Assembly: GCA_963807235.1 (NCBI GenBank)
Contig: CAWEBF010000019.1
Span: 86,371 to 150,370, forward strand
Length of the DNA: 64,000 bases
Origin: CAWEBF01 sp963807235
GTDB taxonomy: Bacteria > Acidobacteriota > Vicinamibacteria > Vicinamibacterales > UBA2999
Direction: 5' to 3'
The notes below the pieces were generated by a model. The model was not told the origin of the DNA. It was given only the letters and a program-made list of their open reading frames with translations, and did not search any database. A program made the translations under genes and the position numbers. Positions 16,505 to 26,875 of this stretch are shown piece by piece. Numbering within the stretch: the stretch's first letter is position 1; the number at the start of each line of letters is the position of its first letter.

Positions 16505-19500
16505 CTAGAAGTCGATCTGGCCGCTGATCTTGGCGAACCGAGCCGGCAGGATCCCGGTCGGCGGCAAGTACGCCCCAAGGACGCCGGCCGCCGAGACTGA
16601 AGTCGACTGGTTGTACGTTTCAGCCGAGTTGGAGTTGAACGCGTTGAATAGATCCAGCGCGATCTGCGTCCGCAGACGACCGACCCGGAGGACCTTGGCG
16701 AATCGCATGTCAACCTGACTGATCCGATCCCCGTAGGTCTGGCCCGGGACCAGGAGGTTCGCCGTGATATTCGCCCCGCCGGACAGAGGCCGGCCGAGCG
16801 TCTGGGCGGCGACCGCGCTCGGGATGGCGGCGTTCAGCACCAGTTCTGCGCCCGTCAGGTTCTGATACGTGGCGCTAATCAGCACGTCGATCCGCGGCAC
16901 GATGTACGAGCCGAAGCCTTTGAACTGCGTCAAGAACGGCGTTTCAGCATGGCAAAAGCTGGTGCTTTGCCATGCCGACGGTTGATTGTTGGCAACCGAG
17001 GTGTCAGCCGCACGCAGATTCCGTTCCGGGAGCTGCGCGACGACCTCACAGATATCGGTGGTCGTCTTGCCGCTGCTGACTCCCCCCTGGAACATCATCC
17101 CTGCTCGAGGGCGCGCGCTGACGGACACGTCGACGCCGTGCCACATACGGGTCTGTGTGCCGTAGTTCTCCGCCGCCGTGATCACCTCGTTCACCTGGCC
17201 GACCTTGTTCGGCTTAACATCGAACACCTCGACCGTGCTGCGACCGTCGGGCAAGCGGCTATCGACGACCGTAATTGAGAATTTGTCGAAGTCTCCCGGC
17301 GCGACCGCCAGATTGTCGGCAATCATGAAATTGCCGAACCACCGGCGGTAGTAGCCGGCGTTGACCGACATGCGGGGAAGCAGTTCATGCTGCACCGCGG
17401 TCGAGAACTCGAACTGGTCGGGCCGTACACCCCATCCGGAGGTGATCGCCGGATCGTAGGTGGTCGTGAACACCGGCAGCCCAAAGTTCTGGTTCAGCAT
17501 CGGACCGCACTCGCCGTTTGCGGCCCGGTTCGACAGATCGCAGTTGGGGACGTAGTCGCGGTTGCCATCGGTCCAGGCACGGGCCACGGTCGACGCGGAC
17601 CGATTGATCGGGTTCTGGTCGTTGCCGAACATCGACGTGCCGTCCTGGGCGATCACGTAGCGGCCAAAGTTGATTTTCAGGGCCGTGCGCCCCGTGCCGA
17701 ACAGGTCGTAGCTCGCGCCCATTCGCGGTGTCACGTCCTTGAAGCTCACCCCGTCCGATTCCTCGAAGACGATGGGGCCGTTCGACAGGTATGGCGAGGG
17801 ACCGAGCTGTTGGCTTGGAAAGTGCGTCCGATAGTGGTCATAACGGACACCGCCCTGCAGCGTCAGTCGGCCGAGCGACCACGAGTCTTGTGCGTAGAAC
17901 GAGGTAGTATTGAACTCCGTCGGAGGGAGCACCGGCCTGACCTGCACGGTGACTTGGTTCGGGATACCATTGTTGAATCGGAAGACCATCGCCGGGTCGT
18001 TGGCAAACTGCTTGCGCCCGGAACTGAGATCGTCGCCGTAGTATCCGAACTTGGCGTTATGCGCCCCCGTAATCAGCGAAACCGCGCCGCGCCACGTGTA
18101 GGTGCCGGACCACGCGTTGAACCAGCCCGCCGCCCGGTAGTTCAGCCCCGGAATGGCGCCGCCCTGCTCCTGCACAGGAATGAGCGCTCGGTTGTTGGCC
18201 GGCCGCTCCTTCGTTCCCCAACGCGCCAGATACGTCCCCCACCCGGCTTCGACGAGGATCCGATTCGAGAGTGGCGACGTCCACGTCACCTGTTGCACGC
18301 GGTTTGGCATCGCGAAGCTGCGGACCGATGCCTCCGGAGCCGTGGTGCCCGCCACGCCGCCGGAAGTGCATGAGACGCAACGCATCTGCTCATCCCAATA
18401 GAAGTTGAACTTGTTTCGTTGCGACGCCTGCAGCGTCAGCCGCATGCCAAGACTCCACCAGTTGGAATCGAGCAGGGCCTGCTTCGACAAGTCGGGATCG
18501 TAGGTCCACGCATCGACTTTGCCGGCGTTCTTGTTCTCGAATATCCCAGCGACGAAGTTGTTGGCCACATTCTTCCGGCCGCTGAAAAAGAACCAGAACC
18601 TGTCGCGGACGAGCGGGCCGCCGACCGACGGGTTCAGATCCCATACCTTCTCCACCTTGTTCGGAGCCAGCAGGCCGCGAGACTTGAGGTCCTCCGTGTA
18701 GTTGCTCGCTTGAAGCCCGCCGCCGGCGTAGGTCGCGAACAACGTGCCGCTGACCGCATTGGATCCCTCGCGCGGTACGATGTTGATCGCCGGCCCGCCG
18801 GTCTGCGTCTCGCCGAGGCCACCCGAGGCGCTAATGACGATCTCCTGACTCGATCCCACATTGGCGACGAACATGCTCTGGTTTGTTCCCTGCCGTTCTG
18901 GCGCGCCGATGGTCAATCCATCGACATAAAGGCGCTGGTCACCCGGACGGCTGCCGTGCATGCTGATATCAGTCTGGACATCGCCCAGCACCCCGCCAAC
19001 GTCCTGCCGCGCTCCCGGGTTGCTGACGCCCACCATGAGATTGACGACGTTCTGATAGGCGCGTGCCGTCGGAATCGCGGCGATGGCATCGCGATCGGTG
19101 ACCAACTGCTGCCGCGCATTTTGCACGTCGACGACCGACGCTTGGCCGGTAACGGTGATCGTTTCGGCGAGTGTGCCGACGCGGAGATCGGCGTTGACGG
19201 TCGCGGTCGCATTCCCCGTCAGCTCGACGCCATCGCGGCGCAACGTGCTGAATCCTGCCAACGTGAACGTCACGGAGTAGGTCCCGGGGCGCAGATCGAC
19301 GATCCGATATTGACCCGCACCATCGGTCACCGTCGATCGCACCTTTTCAATAAGCGCCGGACTCGACGCTTCGACCGTGACGCCAGGAAGAACCGCTCCC
19401 GAGTCGTCGCGAACGATGCCGGCCATCGCGTTCTGCGCCGCAGCGGCCGCCGGCAGGGATAGCGTTAGTACCACAACACTCACACAAACCAGCGCCATAC

Positions 19501-19507
19501 GAAGCAT
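16505..19507 (-). CDS. Oar-type TonB-dependent outer-membrane receptor 1
   Basis: A 1000-residue outer-membrane protein. It has a signal peptide to AAAQ, a carboxypeptidase-regulatory-like Ig domain (about 28-110: GIVRDDSGAVLPGVTVEA...DGAGQYRIVDLRPGTYSVTFTLAGF), a plug-like region (TVTGQASVVDVQ... to GGPAINIVPREG, about 115-260), and a long beta-barrel ending in a terminal Phe (ISGQIDF), the usual barrel-assembly signal. GGAGG precedes the ATG. Such receptors import or bind large ligands, but the ligand here is unknown. The promoter contains a TetR-type operator just downstream of a good -10. It is a paralogue of the receptor at 46544-49549. Confidence 0.85.
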   Translation of the reverse strand: MLRMALVCVSVVVLTLSLPAAAAAQNAMAGIVRDDSGAVLPGVTVEASSPALIEKVRSTVTDGAGQYRIVDLRPGTYSVTFTLAGFSTLRRDGVELTGNATATVNADLRVGTLAETITVTGQASVVDVQNARQQLVTDRDAIAAIPTARAYQNVVNLMVGVSNPGARQDVGGVLGDVQTDISMHGSRPGDQRLYVDGLTIGAPERQGTNQSMFVANVGSSQEIVISASGGLGETQTGGPAINIVPREGSNAVSGTLFATYAGGGLQASNYTEDLKSRGLLAPNKVEKVWDLNPSVGGPLVRDRFWFFFSGRKNVANNFVAGIFENKNAGKVDAWTYDPDLSKQALLDSNWWSLGMRLTLQASQRNKFNFYWDEQMRCVSCTSGGVAGTTAPEASVRSFAMPNRVQQVTWTSPLSNRILVEAGWGTYLARWGTKERPANNRALIPVQEQGGAIPGLNYRAAGWFNAWSGTYTWRGAVSLITGAHNAKFGYYGDDLSSGRKQFANDPAMVFRFNNGIPNQVTVQVRPVLPPTEFNTTSFYAQDSWSLGRLTLQGGVRYDHYRTHFPSQQLGPSPYLSNGPIVFEESDGVSFKDVTPRMGASYDLFGTGRTALKINFGRYVIAQDGTSMFGNDQNPINRSASTVARAWTDGNRDYVPNCDLSNRAANGECGPMLNQNFGLPVFTTTYDPAITSGWGVRPDQFEFSTAVQHELLPRMSVNAGYYRRWFGNFMIADNLAVAPGDFDKFSITVVDSRLPDGRSTVEVFDVKPNKVGQVNEVITAAENYGTQTRMWHGVDVSVSARPRAGMMFQGGVSSGKTTTDICEVVAQLPERNLRAADTSVANNQPSAWQSTSFCHAETPFLTQFKGFGSYIVPRIDVLISATYQNLTGAELVLNAAIPSAVAAQTLGRPLSGGANITANLLVPGQTYGDRISQVDMRFAKVLRVGRLRTQIALDLFNAFNSNSAETYNQSTSVSAAGVLGAYLPPTGILPARFAKISGQIDF

Positions 19508-19546
19508 CTTGCACCTCCGAGATGACCTCGGTTCCTTGCAGGCAAA

Positions 19547-19602
19547 CTGACTGATCGGTCAGGCCGCGGCGGAGCATACTGCAACGTTTTCCGAAGCGTC
19601 AA
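19547..19602 (-). promoter_or_regulatory. Promoter with TetR-type operator (site 1)
   Basis: On the minus strand, TTGACG (19597-19602), 18 bp, TATGCT (19573-19578), then the near-palindrome CTGACTGATCGGTCAG (19547-19562) at about the transcription start, 40 bp before the receptor 1 ATG. The operator matches sites at 25450, 31410 and 37168. Repression by the neighbouring TetR is the simplest reading. Confidence 0.72.
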
Positions 19603-19769
19603 GACAATCATGCATACTTGCATGTTCAGCAAGACTTTAAGGCTGTTTAGTGGTGGTGCCCGCTGGCGCTGCTGGCGGATTCCTTGAACTCAGCGTGGCG
19701 CAGGCGCGGCTGCAGGCTTGGGGAGCTTGGGAGGGATACGGACTGATTCTTAGGTCCGAGCTTTCTTAC

Positions 19770-20414
19770 TCACCGTGCATTTCCGGCGACGGGACGAAGC
19801 AGCCCTTCGCATGCCACCTTCTGAATCTGGCGTACGAGCTCCTCGTGCGTGAACTCATCGCGCAACCGAGGCCAGCGTGTCAGAGCGAACGCCATGCCGA
19901 AGATTGCGACCCGGGCTATTCTTGAATCGATCTGCTGAAAATGGCCGCTCTTGACGCCGCTGCGATAGAACTCGTCGAGCAGGGTTGCGATACGATCTTC
20001 GAGCTGATTGATCACCTTCTGATGTGCAGCGGTGAGGTGGCTTTTTTCCTTGTACCATACCAGCATGATCGCGGCGCGCTCGGTGTTCAGCCGAACGTAG
20101 AATTCCATCAACGCGAGCAGGCGATCGGGCGGAGCGTCCGGCCGAGCAATGATGGCCTCGACGTGACGAATGCCGTAATTCAGGTTTTCAACAAATATCT
20201 CGTGTAACAGCTCTTCCTTGCTTCGAACGTGATAGAAGAAGTTCGCCTTGCTGAATTGCAGTTCGTCCGCGATGTTCTGGGCGGACATGCCGACAAAGCC
20301 TTTTTTCCCGATCAGGTGCGCCGCGCGCTCGAGAATGTCGCTGCGCGTAGGTAGCGCTTCAGCTCCACGAGCCGCAGACCGACCGCTGCGTCGTTTCTTC
20401 TTGGGAATCGCCAT
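19770..20414 (-). CDS. TetR/AcrR-family transcriptional regulator
   Basis: About 214 residues starting at MAIPKKKRRSGRSAARG (20414). The lysine/arginine-rich head leads into a canonical TetR helix-turn-helix: RSDILERAAHLIGKKGFVGMSAQNIADELQFSKANFFYHVRSKEELL. The C-terminal ligand-binding helices include ERAAIMLVWYKEKSHLTAAHQKVINQLEDRI. The gene follows DUF1501 in the DUF1553-DUF1501-TetR operon and precedes receptor 1. Both promoters carry the same palindrome, so it probably represses itself and the receptor. A broken copy of a similar regulator is at 30110-30251. The inducer is unknown. Confidence 0.85.
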   Translation of the reverse strand: MAIPKKKRRSGRSAARGAEALPTRSDILERAAHLIGKKGFVGMSAQNIADELQFSKANFFYHVRSKEELLHEIFVENLNYGIRHVEAIIARPDAPPDRLLALMEFYVRLNTERAAIMLVWYKEKSHLTAAHQKVINQLEDRIATLLDEFYRSGVKSGHFQQIDSRIARVAIFGMAFALTRWPRLRDEFTHEELVRQIQKVACEGLLRPVAGNAR

Positions 20415-20504
20415 CGCAGCGGGGATAGTAGCACCTTGCAAACTGCTCCCATCGCCGTGGCGCCGGCGCGTGCCTTCAGTGAACGGCTGCTCGCCGGGCA
20501 CAGC

Positions 20505-21950
20505 TCAGGCGAGCAGCGCCTTCACCACGTTGCCATGCACGTCCGTGAGACGGAAGTCCCGCCCCTGGGAGCGGTAGGTCAGCTTCGCGTGATCGACGCC
20601 AAGGATGTGCAAGATCGTCGCGTTCAGATCGTGGATGTGCACCGGATCGCGGACGATGTTGTAGCTGAAGTCGTCGGTCTCACCGTGCGTGTAGCCGGCC
20701 TTCACGCCGCCGCCGGCCAGCCACCAGGTGAAGCACCCGCCGTGATGGTCGCGGCCGAAGTTCGCCTTGAGCTGGCCCTGCGCGAATGACGTGCGGCCGA
20801 ACTCGCTGCCGAAGATCACCAGCGTGTCGTCGAGGAGCCCCCGCTGCTTCAGGTCCTTGACGAGCGCCGCCGCCGGCTGGTCCACCATCCGGCAGCGGAT
20901 CGGCAGGATCGTGGCGATGTTGCCGTGCAGGTCCCAGCCCATGCCGAAGAGGGTCTGATACTTGACGCCGCGCTCGGCCAGCCGGCGCGCGATGAGACAG
21001 TTGCGCGCGAACGTGCCCGGTGTCTTCACATCGGGACCGTACATCTCCAGGACGGATTCAGGTTCGTCCGAGATATCAGCGACTTCGGGCACGGAAGTCT
21101 GCATGCGATAGGCCATCTCGTACTGTGAGAGGCGCGACTGAATCTCGGGGTCCTTCGACGCGGCTTGCTGAGTGCCCGCGAGCTTCGCGAGCGTGTCGAG
21201 CATGTCACGGCGATCGCGCCTCTCTATGCCGGCGGGATTGCGCACGTAGAGCACGGGGTCGGCGTCGGCACGGAACTGGACACCCTGATGGTGCGACGGC
21301 AGGAACCCGGAGGCCCACACGTTCGAGTCGAGCGGCACGCCCTGGGAGGCGCCCGCGCTCATGACGATGAACGCCGGCAGGTTCGTGTTGTCGGACCCCA
21401 GGCCGTAGTTCACCCAGGCGCCGATCGACGGGCGCCCGGACAGCTGAAAGCCGGTGTGCAGAAACTTGGCCGCCGGGTCGTGGTTCACGTGCTCGGTGTG
21501 CATCGTCTTGATGAAGCACAGCTCGTCGACGATCCCGGCGATGTGGGGCAGGAGATCGCTCACCCATGCGCCGCTTTGCCCGCGCGGCTGGAACTTGGCC
21601 AGCGGCGCGACCAGCGGGAAGGATGACTGCCCGTTGGACATCGTCGACAGCCGCTGCGTGTTGCGCACCGACGGGGGGATCTCCTGGCCGTGCATCTTCT
21701 CGAGCGTCGGCTTGTAGTCGAAGGTGTCGACGTGCGAGATGGCGCCGAGCATGTGCAGACAGATCACGCGCTTGGCGCGAGGCGCATGGTGCGGCGCCGC
21801 GAGGACGCCGGGCTGCGTCCCCGGGGAGGCTTGCGTCTGGGCTCGCGTGTCCACGCCGAGCAGTTCGGCGAGTGAGATGGCACCGAGACCGACGCCGGCG
21901 CGCAGCATGAACGACCGGCGCGCCTGTTTGAACGTGGAATCAGCAGTCAT
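20505..21950 (-). CDS. DUF1501 (sulfatase-like) protein
   Basis: A 481-residue protein with a Tat-like leader (QARRSFMLRAGVGLGAISLAELLG). The alkaline-phosphatase-superfamily-like DUF1501 body is recognised by RAKRVICLHMLGAISHVDTFDYKP, EHVNHDP, GSDNTNLPAFIVMS, GVKYQTLFGMGWDLHGN, FGSEFGRTSFAQG, GRDHHGGCFTWWLAGGG, and DLNATILHILGVDHAKLTYRSQGRDFRLTDVHG. DUF1501 proteins are almost always paired with a DUF1553 protein in Planctomycetes and Acidobacteria, as here (stop of DUF1553 11 bp upstream). No enzymatic activity is established for the pair. It lies upstream of TetR in the same transcript. Confidence 0.88.
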   Translation of the reverse strand: MTADSTFKQARRSFMLRAGVGLGAISLAELLGVDTRAQTQASPGTQPGVLAAPHHAPRAKRVICLHMLGAISHVDTFDYKPTLEKMHGQEIPPSVRNTQRLSTMSNGQSSFPLVAPLAKFQPRGQSGAWVSDLLPHIAGIVDELCFIKTMHTEHVNHDPAAKFLHTGFQLSGRPSIGAWVNYGLGSDNTNLPAFIVMSAGASQGVPLDSNVWASGFLPSHHQGVQFRADADPVLYVRNPAGIERRDRRDMLDTLAKLAGTQQAASKDPEIQSRLSQYEMAYRMQTSVPEVADISDEPESVLEMYGPDVKTPGTFARNCLIARRLAERGVKYQTLFGMGWDLHGNIATILPIRCRMVDQPAAALVKDLKQRGLLDDTLVIFGSEFGRTSFAQGQLKANFGRDHHGGCFTWWLAGGGVKAGYTHGETDDFSYNIVRDPVHIHDLNATILHILGVDHAKLTYRSQGRDFRLTDVHGNVVKALLA

Positions 21951-21961
21951 GCGTCGCCTCC

Positions 21962-24900
21962 CTACCGAATCGAATACGCGTCCGGCGAGTTCATCACCAC
22001 TGCGGTTACGTGTGTCAGCGCCGCCAGCTTCACCCGGTCGACACCCGCCGGCACGGGGGTCACGCCCGTTTCGAGCAGCGCCTTCGCGGCCGCCGGATCG
22101 TCGCGATATCGCCGCAGCTGTCGCTCGTGGAAGGCGCGCAGGATGCCGAGCTGCTCGGCCGTCGGCCGTCGTCGCGTGGCCAGCCTGTAGATGTGCGCCA
22201 ACGGCGCGTCATCGGCGGCCGTGCCGGCCAGCGCCTGCGCGGCAAGCGCGCGATACGCCTCCACGAACTGCGGATCGTTCATCAGCTCCAGCGCCTGGAG
22301 GGGCGTGTTCGAGACGCGCCGGCGCGCGGTGCTCACGTTGCGGTCTGGGAAGTCGAAGATCGTCATCCCCGGGTGCGTCGCATTGCGCTTGATGAAGGTG
22401 TAGAGGCTGCGCCGGTGATGCTCGTCCGCCGGAATCGCGTCGGCGGCGGGATACAGGTGGAACGAATTCAGCGAGTTCCAGATGTTGTCGGGCTGATACG
22501 GCCGCACGGACGGCCCGCCGACCTGGCGCGCGAGCAGGCCGCTGGCAGCGAGCGCGTTATCGCGCACCATCTCGGCCGGCATTCGCTGGCGTTGGCCGCG
22601 CGTGAGCAGCTGGTTCAGCGGATCCCGCTTCAGCAGTTCGTCCGTCACATCCGAGGCCTGCCGATACGTCGCGGACATGACGATCGTCTTGTGCAGCTGC
22701 TTCAGGTTCCAGCCTGACTCCATGAACGACACGGCGAGCCAGTCGAGCAGCTCAGGGTGCGTCGGAATCGACCCCTGAGAACCGAAATCCTCCGCGGTTT
22801 CGACGATTCCCTGGCCGAAGTGCATCTGCCACATGCGGTTCACAAAAACGCGCGCGGTAAGCGGATGCTTGGCGTCGAACAACCAGCGCGCCAACCCCAG
22901 CCGATTTGGCGGCAGGCCCGGCGAATACGGGAACACCTGCACGAGCCCGCGCACCGGGACCTCTTCGGCGCGATTCGAGTACACGCCGCGATCGAGTCGA
23001 TAGGTCTGCCGGGGCCGCGGAGCATCAGCCATCACCAGCACCTGCGGAATCAGCGTCACGATGCGGTTGTGTTCCTCCCGCGCCTCCCGCAACGCTTGCT
23101 TCGCCGCAGCCACCGACGTGTCGGCGCCCAGCGTCAGCGCCAGGAGATCGCGCCCCAGCGCGTCACGGTCCGCGGCCGCCACGGCTTTCTCGTCGTGCAG
23201 CAGGCGCACTTCGAGCGGCGTCAACGCCCGTGTGAAGACGCGAATCTCGTCGAGGCCTGCGCCCACCGGCGCCTTCTCGCGGAACCGCGTGCCGAACGCG
23301 ACTCCGACGAAGTTGTCGAAGATCGGCGAATAGCCTCGCGGCAGAATGCTCCGCGTCAGGTTGTCGTGATGAACGTCGACCTCCACCGGTGTGCCGTTCA
23401 GGTAGAACTTGACGCCCGACGCCTTGCTGGAGCCGTCATACGTGAATGCGACGTGCGTCCATGTCTTGAGGCGCATCGGCGTGGTCACCGTGAGGCCGAT
23501 CATATTGAACGGCCGCGAGTGGGCCATGTAGAACTGCAGTCGACCGTCCTCGAGTTCGAGACGGTAGCCGGCACCGCCCGAATTGTCGTCGTCGCGGTGG
23601 TTCAGCAGCGGGACGGGCGTCTCGTAGGTACTCGTCAACATACAACCAGAAGTCGAAGCTGAACTCCTCGTTGCGCTCGTACCAGCCGACGTCCTTGCCG
23701 AGGAAGCCTTTGTTCGTCTCGTCGAAGAAGAGCGCCTTCCCCTTGACGCCGTCCTTCAGCAGCGGCGCCGAGATGACGGCGGGCGGCACGCCGGCACGCC
23801 CGCTCGGCGACGTGGTCAGCCCCTCACGGAGGAACCCCGGAGGCGACGGCGGACCACCGCGGCCACGGCCGCCGCCGCCCTGCGTCTGACCCGGCTCTGG
23901 CGGCGCGGCGGCCTCACCCACCACCGCGAACGGGTTTGGGCCGCGTCGAAGCGAGACCAGGCGTTCCGGCGGGGCGTTCCGGGCGCGCGCCGGCGGCATG
24001 TCGGCATCGGTAAACGGTGCGGTCTCGTCGAACGGATAGTAGGCGGCCGTCGCCTTCCGAATCGACTCCCGCAGCATCGCCGCAATCTCGGATGGCGAGC
24101 CGGCGAGCACGGCGTCGACAGCCGCACGCGCCTGCGCGGAGGCTGTGGTCCTCGCGGCGGTGTAGGCGGTCTCGCGCTGACGCACCTTGGCCTCGGCCGC
24201 GTCGGCCGCCTTCTGCTCCTCGCCATTCGGCCACGGCAGCGTCGGCCCGGCCTGGATCGCGCTGTGGCCGGGCGGATAGAAGCCCGGCTCGTCGACGTTG
24301 TTGAAGAAGCCGGACAGCGAGTAGAAGTCCTTGTGAGCTGATGACGTCGTACTTGTGGTCGTGGCAGCGCGCGCAGCCGACCGTGAGCCCAAGAAACGCC
24401 GTCCCGATGGTGTTGGTGCGATCGACGACGTACTCGATACGGTATTCCTCGTCGATGGCGCCGTTTTCCGTGGTCCGGGGCCCGACGCGCAGGAACGCGG
24501 TGGCCAGCTTCTGTTCGCGCGTCGCGTTCGGCAGCAGGTCGCCTGCGAGCTGCCAGGTGGCGAACTCGTCGAAGCGCATGTTGCGGTTGAACGCGCCGAT
24601 GACCCAGTCGCGCCAGGGCCAGAGCATGCGGTCGTGGTGATCATCGAGGAAACCGTCGCTCTCGGCCCAGCGCGCCAGGTTCATCCAATAGGCGGCCATG
24701 TGCTCCGCATAGGCTTGCGAGCCGAGCAGCCGATCGACCAGCCGCTCGTAGGCGTCCGGACGCCGATCGGCGACGAAGGCGTCGACCTGCGCGAGCGTCG
24801 GCGGCAGGCCGGTCAGCGTCAGGCTGACGCGGTTGATCAACGTCTCTTTGTCGGTCTCCGGTGAGAGACCGAGTCCCTCGCGCTCCAGGCGCGCGAGCAC

Positions 24901-25426
24901 GAACCGATCGATGTCGTTGACCGGCCGGCGAAGATTCTTGACCGGCGGCGCTGCCGTCTTCGCCGGCGTGATGTACGCCCAGTGCGGCTTGTACTGCGCG
25001 CCCTGCTCGATCCAGCGGCGCAGGATTTCGACCTGCGCCGGCGTCAGGACCTTGTTCGTCACTGCCGGCGGCATGCGGCGGGCCACCGTCGGCGCCGTAA
25101 TGCGCCGGATCAGCTCGCTCTCATCCGGCCTGCCGGGAACGATCGCAAATCGTTCCTGTTGGCCGGAACGCCGTGCATAGGCGCTCTCGGCCTGATCGAG
25201 GCGGAGGCCCGCCATCCGCGCCTTCTCGTCATTGCCGTGACAGCGGAAGCAGTTGTCGGACAGGATCGGCCGGACGTCCCAGTTGTAGTCAATCGGCTAG
25301 TGCCTGCAGTGGCTGGGGTGCCTGCGCCGACGGTGCGACGACCGCCAGCGTCACAAGCGCACCCAACGCCGCGCTAACCGTGATGAACGCTTTCATCGCC
25401 CGCGGCTCGACCTGGTCTCTGCGCAT
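21962..25426 (-). CDS. Planctomycete-type cytochrome DUF1549/LamG/DUF1553 protein, three frameshifts
   Basis: One long exported protein (about 1150 residues) now split over three frames. The start at 25426 gives MRRDQVEPRAMKAFITV and a signal peptide. A frame change near 25298 leads into IDYNWDVRPILSDNCFRCHG, a PSCyt1 haem motif CFRCH. DUF1549 follows (WAESDGFLDDHHD, CARCHDHKYDVIS). A frame change near 24340 leads into HKDFYSLSGFFNNVDEPG and a Gly-rich linker. A third near 23640 leads to a LamG-like domain (TWTHVAFTYDGSS, FYLNGTPVE) and DUF1553 (LARWLFDAKHPLTARVFVNR, NTPLQALELMNDPQFVEA). The three breaks leave all domains colinear, which favours sequencing indels. It is the first gene of the operon with DUF1501 and TetR. 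Confidence 0.8.
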
Positions 25427-25449
25427 GAGTCTCTTCCCTTTCGGGCGGA

Positions 25450-25505
25450 CTGACCGTTCGGTCAGGTTGACGCAAAAGTCTCGCAGAGGCGCGACAGGGT
25501 GTCAA
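25450..25505 (-). promoter_or_regulatory. Promoter with TetR-type operator (site 2)
   Basis: Minus strand: TTGACA (25500-25505), 18 bp, weak -10 AGACTT (25476-25481), then CTGACCGTTCGGTCAG (25450-25465), palindromic except for the central two bases. The operator ends 24 bp before the DUF1553 ATG. It is the best copy of the four-site family and would make the TetR operon autoregulated. Confidence 0.72.
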
Positions 25506-25571
25506 GCCCTGGAACAGGCGCGACGCCGTCCTCGCCGCCACGCTCCGCGCGGTGCTTGGGTTCGAGGCGTC

Positions 25572-26872
25572 TTAAACAAGAGCGAAGCTGATGACGCCCG
25601 CCTGGGGCAGTTCCACCTTCGGCCCTTGTGTGAGCTTGCCCGTGTCGCCGTCGACGATGAACCCGGTGACGTCGCCCGACTGCTGGTTGCAGACGTAGAA
25701 GTACTTGCCGGACGGTTCGAAGTTCATCTCCCGCGGCCCCCTGCCGCCGGTCTTCACCGTGCTCACCACAGTCATGCGTCCACTGGCTTCGTCGATGCTG
25801 AAGATGGCGATGCTGTCCTCGGCACGGTTCGCCGCGTAGATGAACCGCCCGTTGGGATGCATCTGGATGTTCGACGGCGCCACCCGCGGACCGGAATAGC
25901 CTTCGGGAATCGTCGCAATCGTCTGAACGAGGCGCGGCTCGCCCGTGTTCGAATCGAAGAAGAACGAGGACACGCTGGCTTCCCGCTCGTTCGTGATGAA
26001 GAAGTACGGCGCGCGCGGATGGACCGCGAAATGACGCGGCGCCTTGCCGGTCGGCGTCGGGTACGCTTTGCCTTCGAGCCTCCGCGAACTCGGGCTGAAC
26101 CGATAGACGTAGAGGTGATCGTACCCGTTGTCGCTCGCGATCGCCCAACGCTGCGTGCGATCGAACACCACCTGGTGGGCCGCCGCGCCTGGACCAGGCT
26201 CGGCTGGAGGACGCCTGGCGAAGACGGAGACGTCGCACGCCGGCTCGAGCGAACCGTCCGGCCTGACCGGATACATCGACACCGTCGCGTCGTCGGTCAG
26301 GCTCTCCACCACCGGCACGCCGTTCCTCTTGACCACCGTGGCGATGCTGGCAACGGCGCCATGGTTCGCAACCAACACCCGCGAGTTCGTCTTGTCGATG
26401 ATCACGCCGACCGGGTTCGATCCCATCGACGGCTGGGTGTTCAAGTGCTTCAGCGACCCGTCCTCGCGATTGATCGCAAAGGCGGCCACGCCGCCGCCCG
26501 CCCCGGGCCTGCCGCCGAGTGACGTCGTCTGGTTGACTGCATACAACAAGCGGCCGTCCGCCGACGTGCACATGCCGTCGCAGTTCAGATCGTCCACTTC
26601 GGGACCGGTCTTGCTGACCTCGGTCAGCGACCCGTCGCTCGTGTTCACCCTGAATACCGTGACACCACCTCCGCCCGGAGCCGCCGCGCCGCCACGGCCA
26701 CCGCCCGGGCGCCGGCACCAGGCGCGCCGCCGCCTCCGGGGAATCCCCCTCTCGTTCGCCTCCCTACGTAGGCAAACAATCGGCGCTCCGGTGTCTGCGC
26801 TCCCAGCTTCGCTGCCGCCAGCGCAGCCGCGGAGAGCGCCAGAAACTCGCGGCGAGAAGTCTCTTTCGACAT
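25572..26872 (-). CDS. Tat-exported lactonase-family seven-bladed beta-propeller, one frameshift
   Basis: About 433 residues. The start at 26872 gives MSKETSRREFLALSAAALAAAKLG, a twin-arginine leader, then RRLFAYVGRRTRGG. A frame change around 26700-26730, inside a Gly-rich stretch, continues as VTVFRVNTSDGSLTEV and a full lactonase propeller: LYAVNQ, VAAFAINREDGSLKHLNT, HQVVFDRTQRWAIASDNGYDHLYVY, FAVHPRAPYFFITNE, PNGRFIYAANRAEDSIAIF, and GKYFYVCNQQSGDVTGF. The family includes 6-phosphogluconolactonase-like and muconate-cycloisomerase-like proteins, and the activity here is unknown. It begins 4 bp after B4 and is probably the last gene of the MBL-5/A3/B4 operon. Confidence 0.8.
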
Positions 26873-26875
26873 GGC

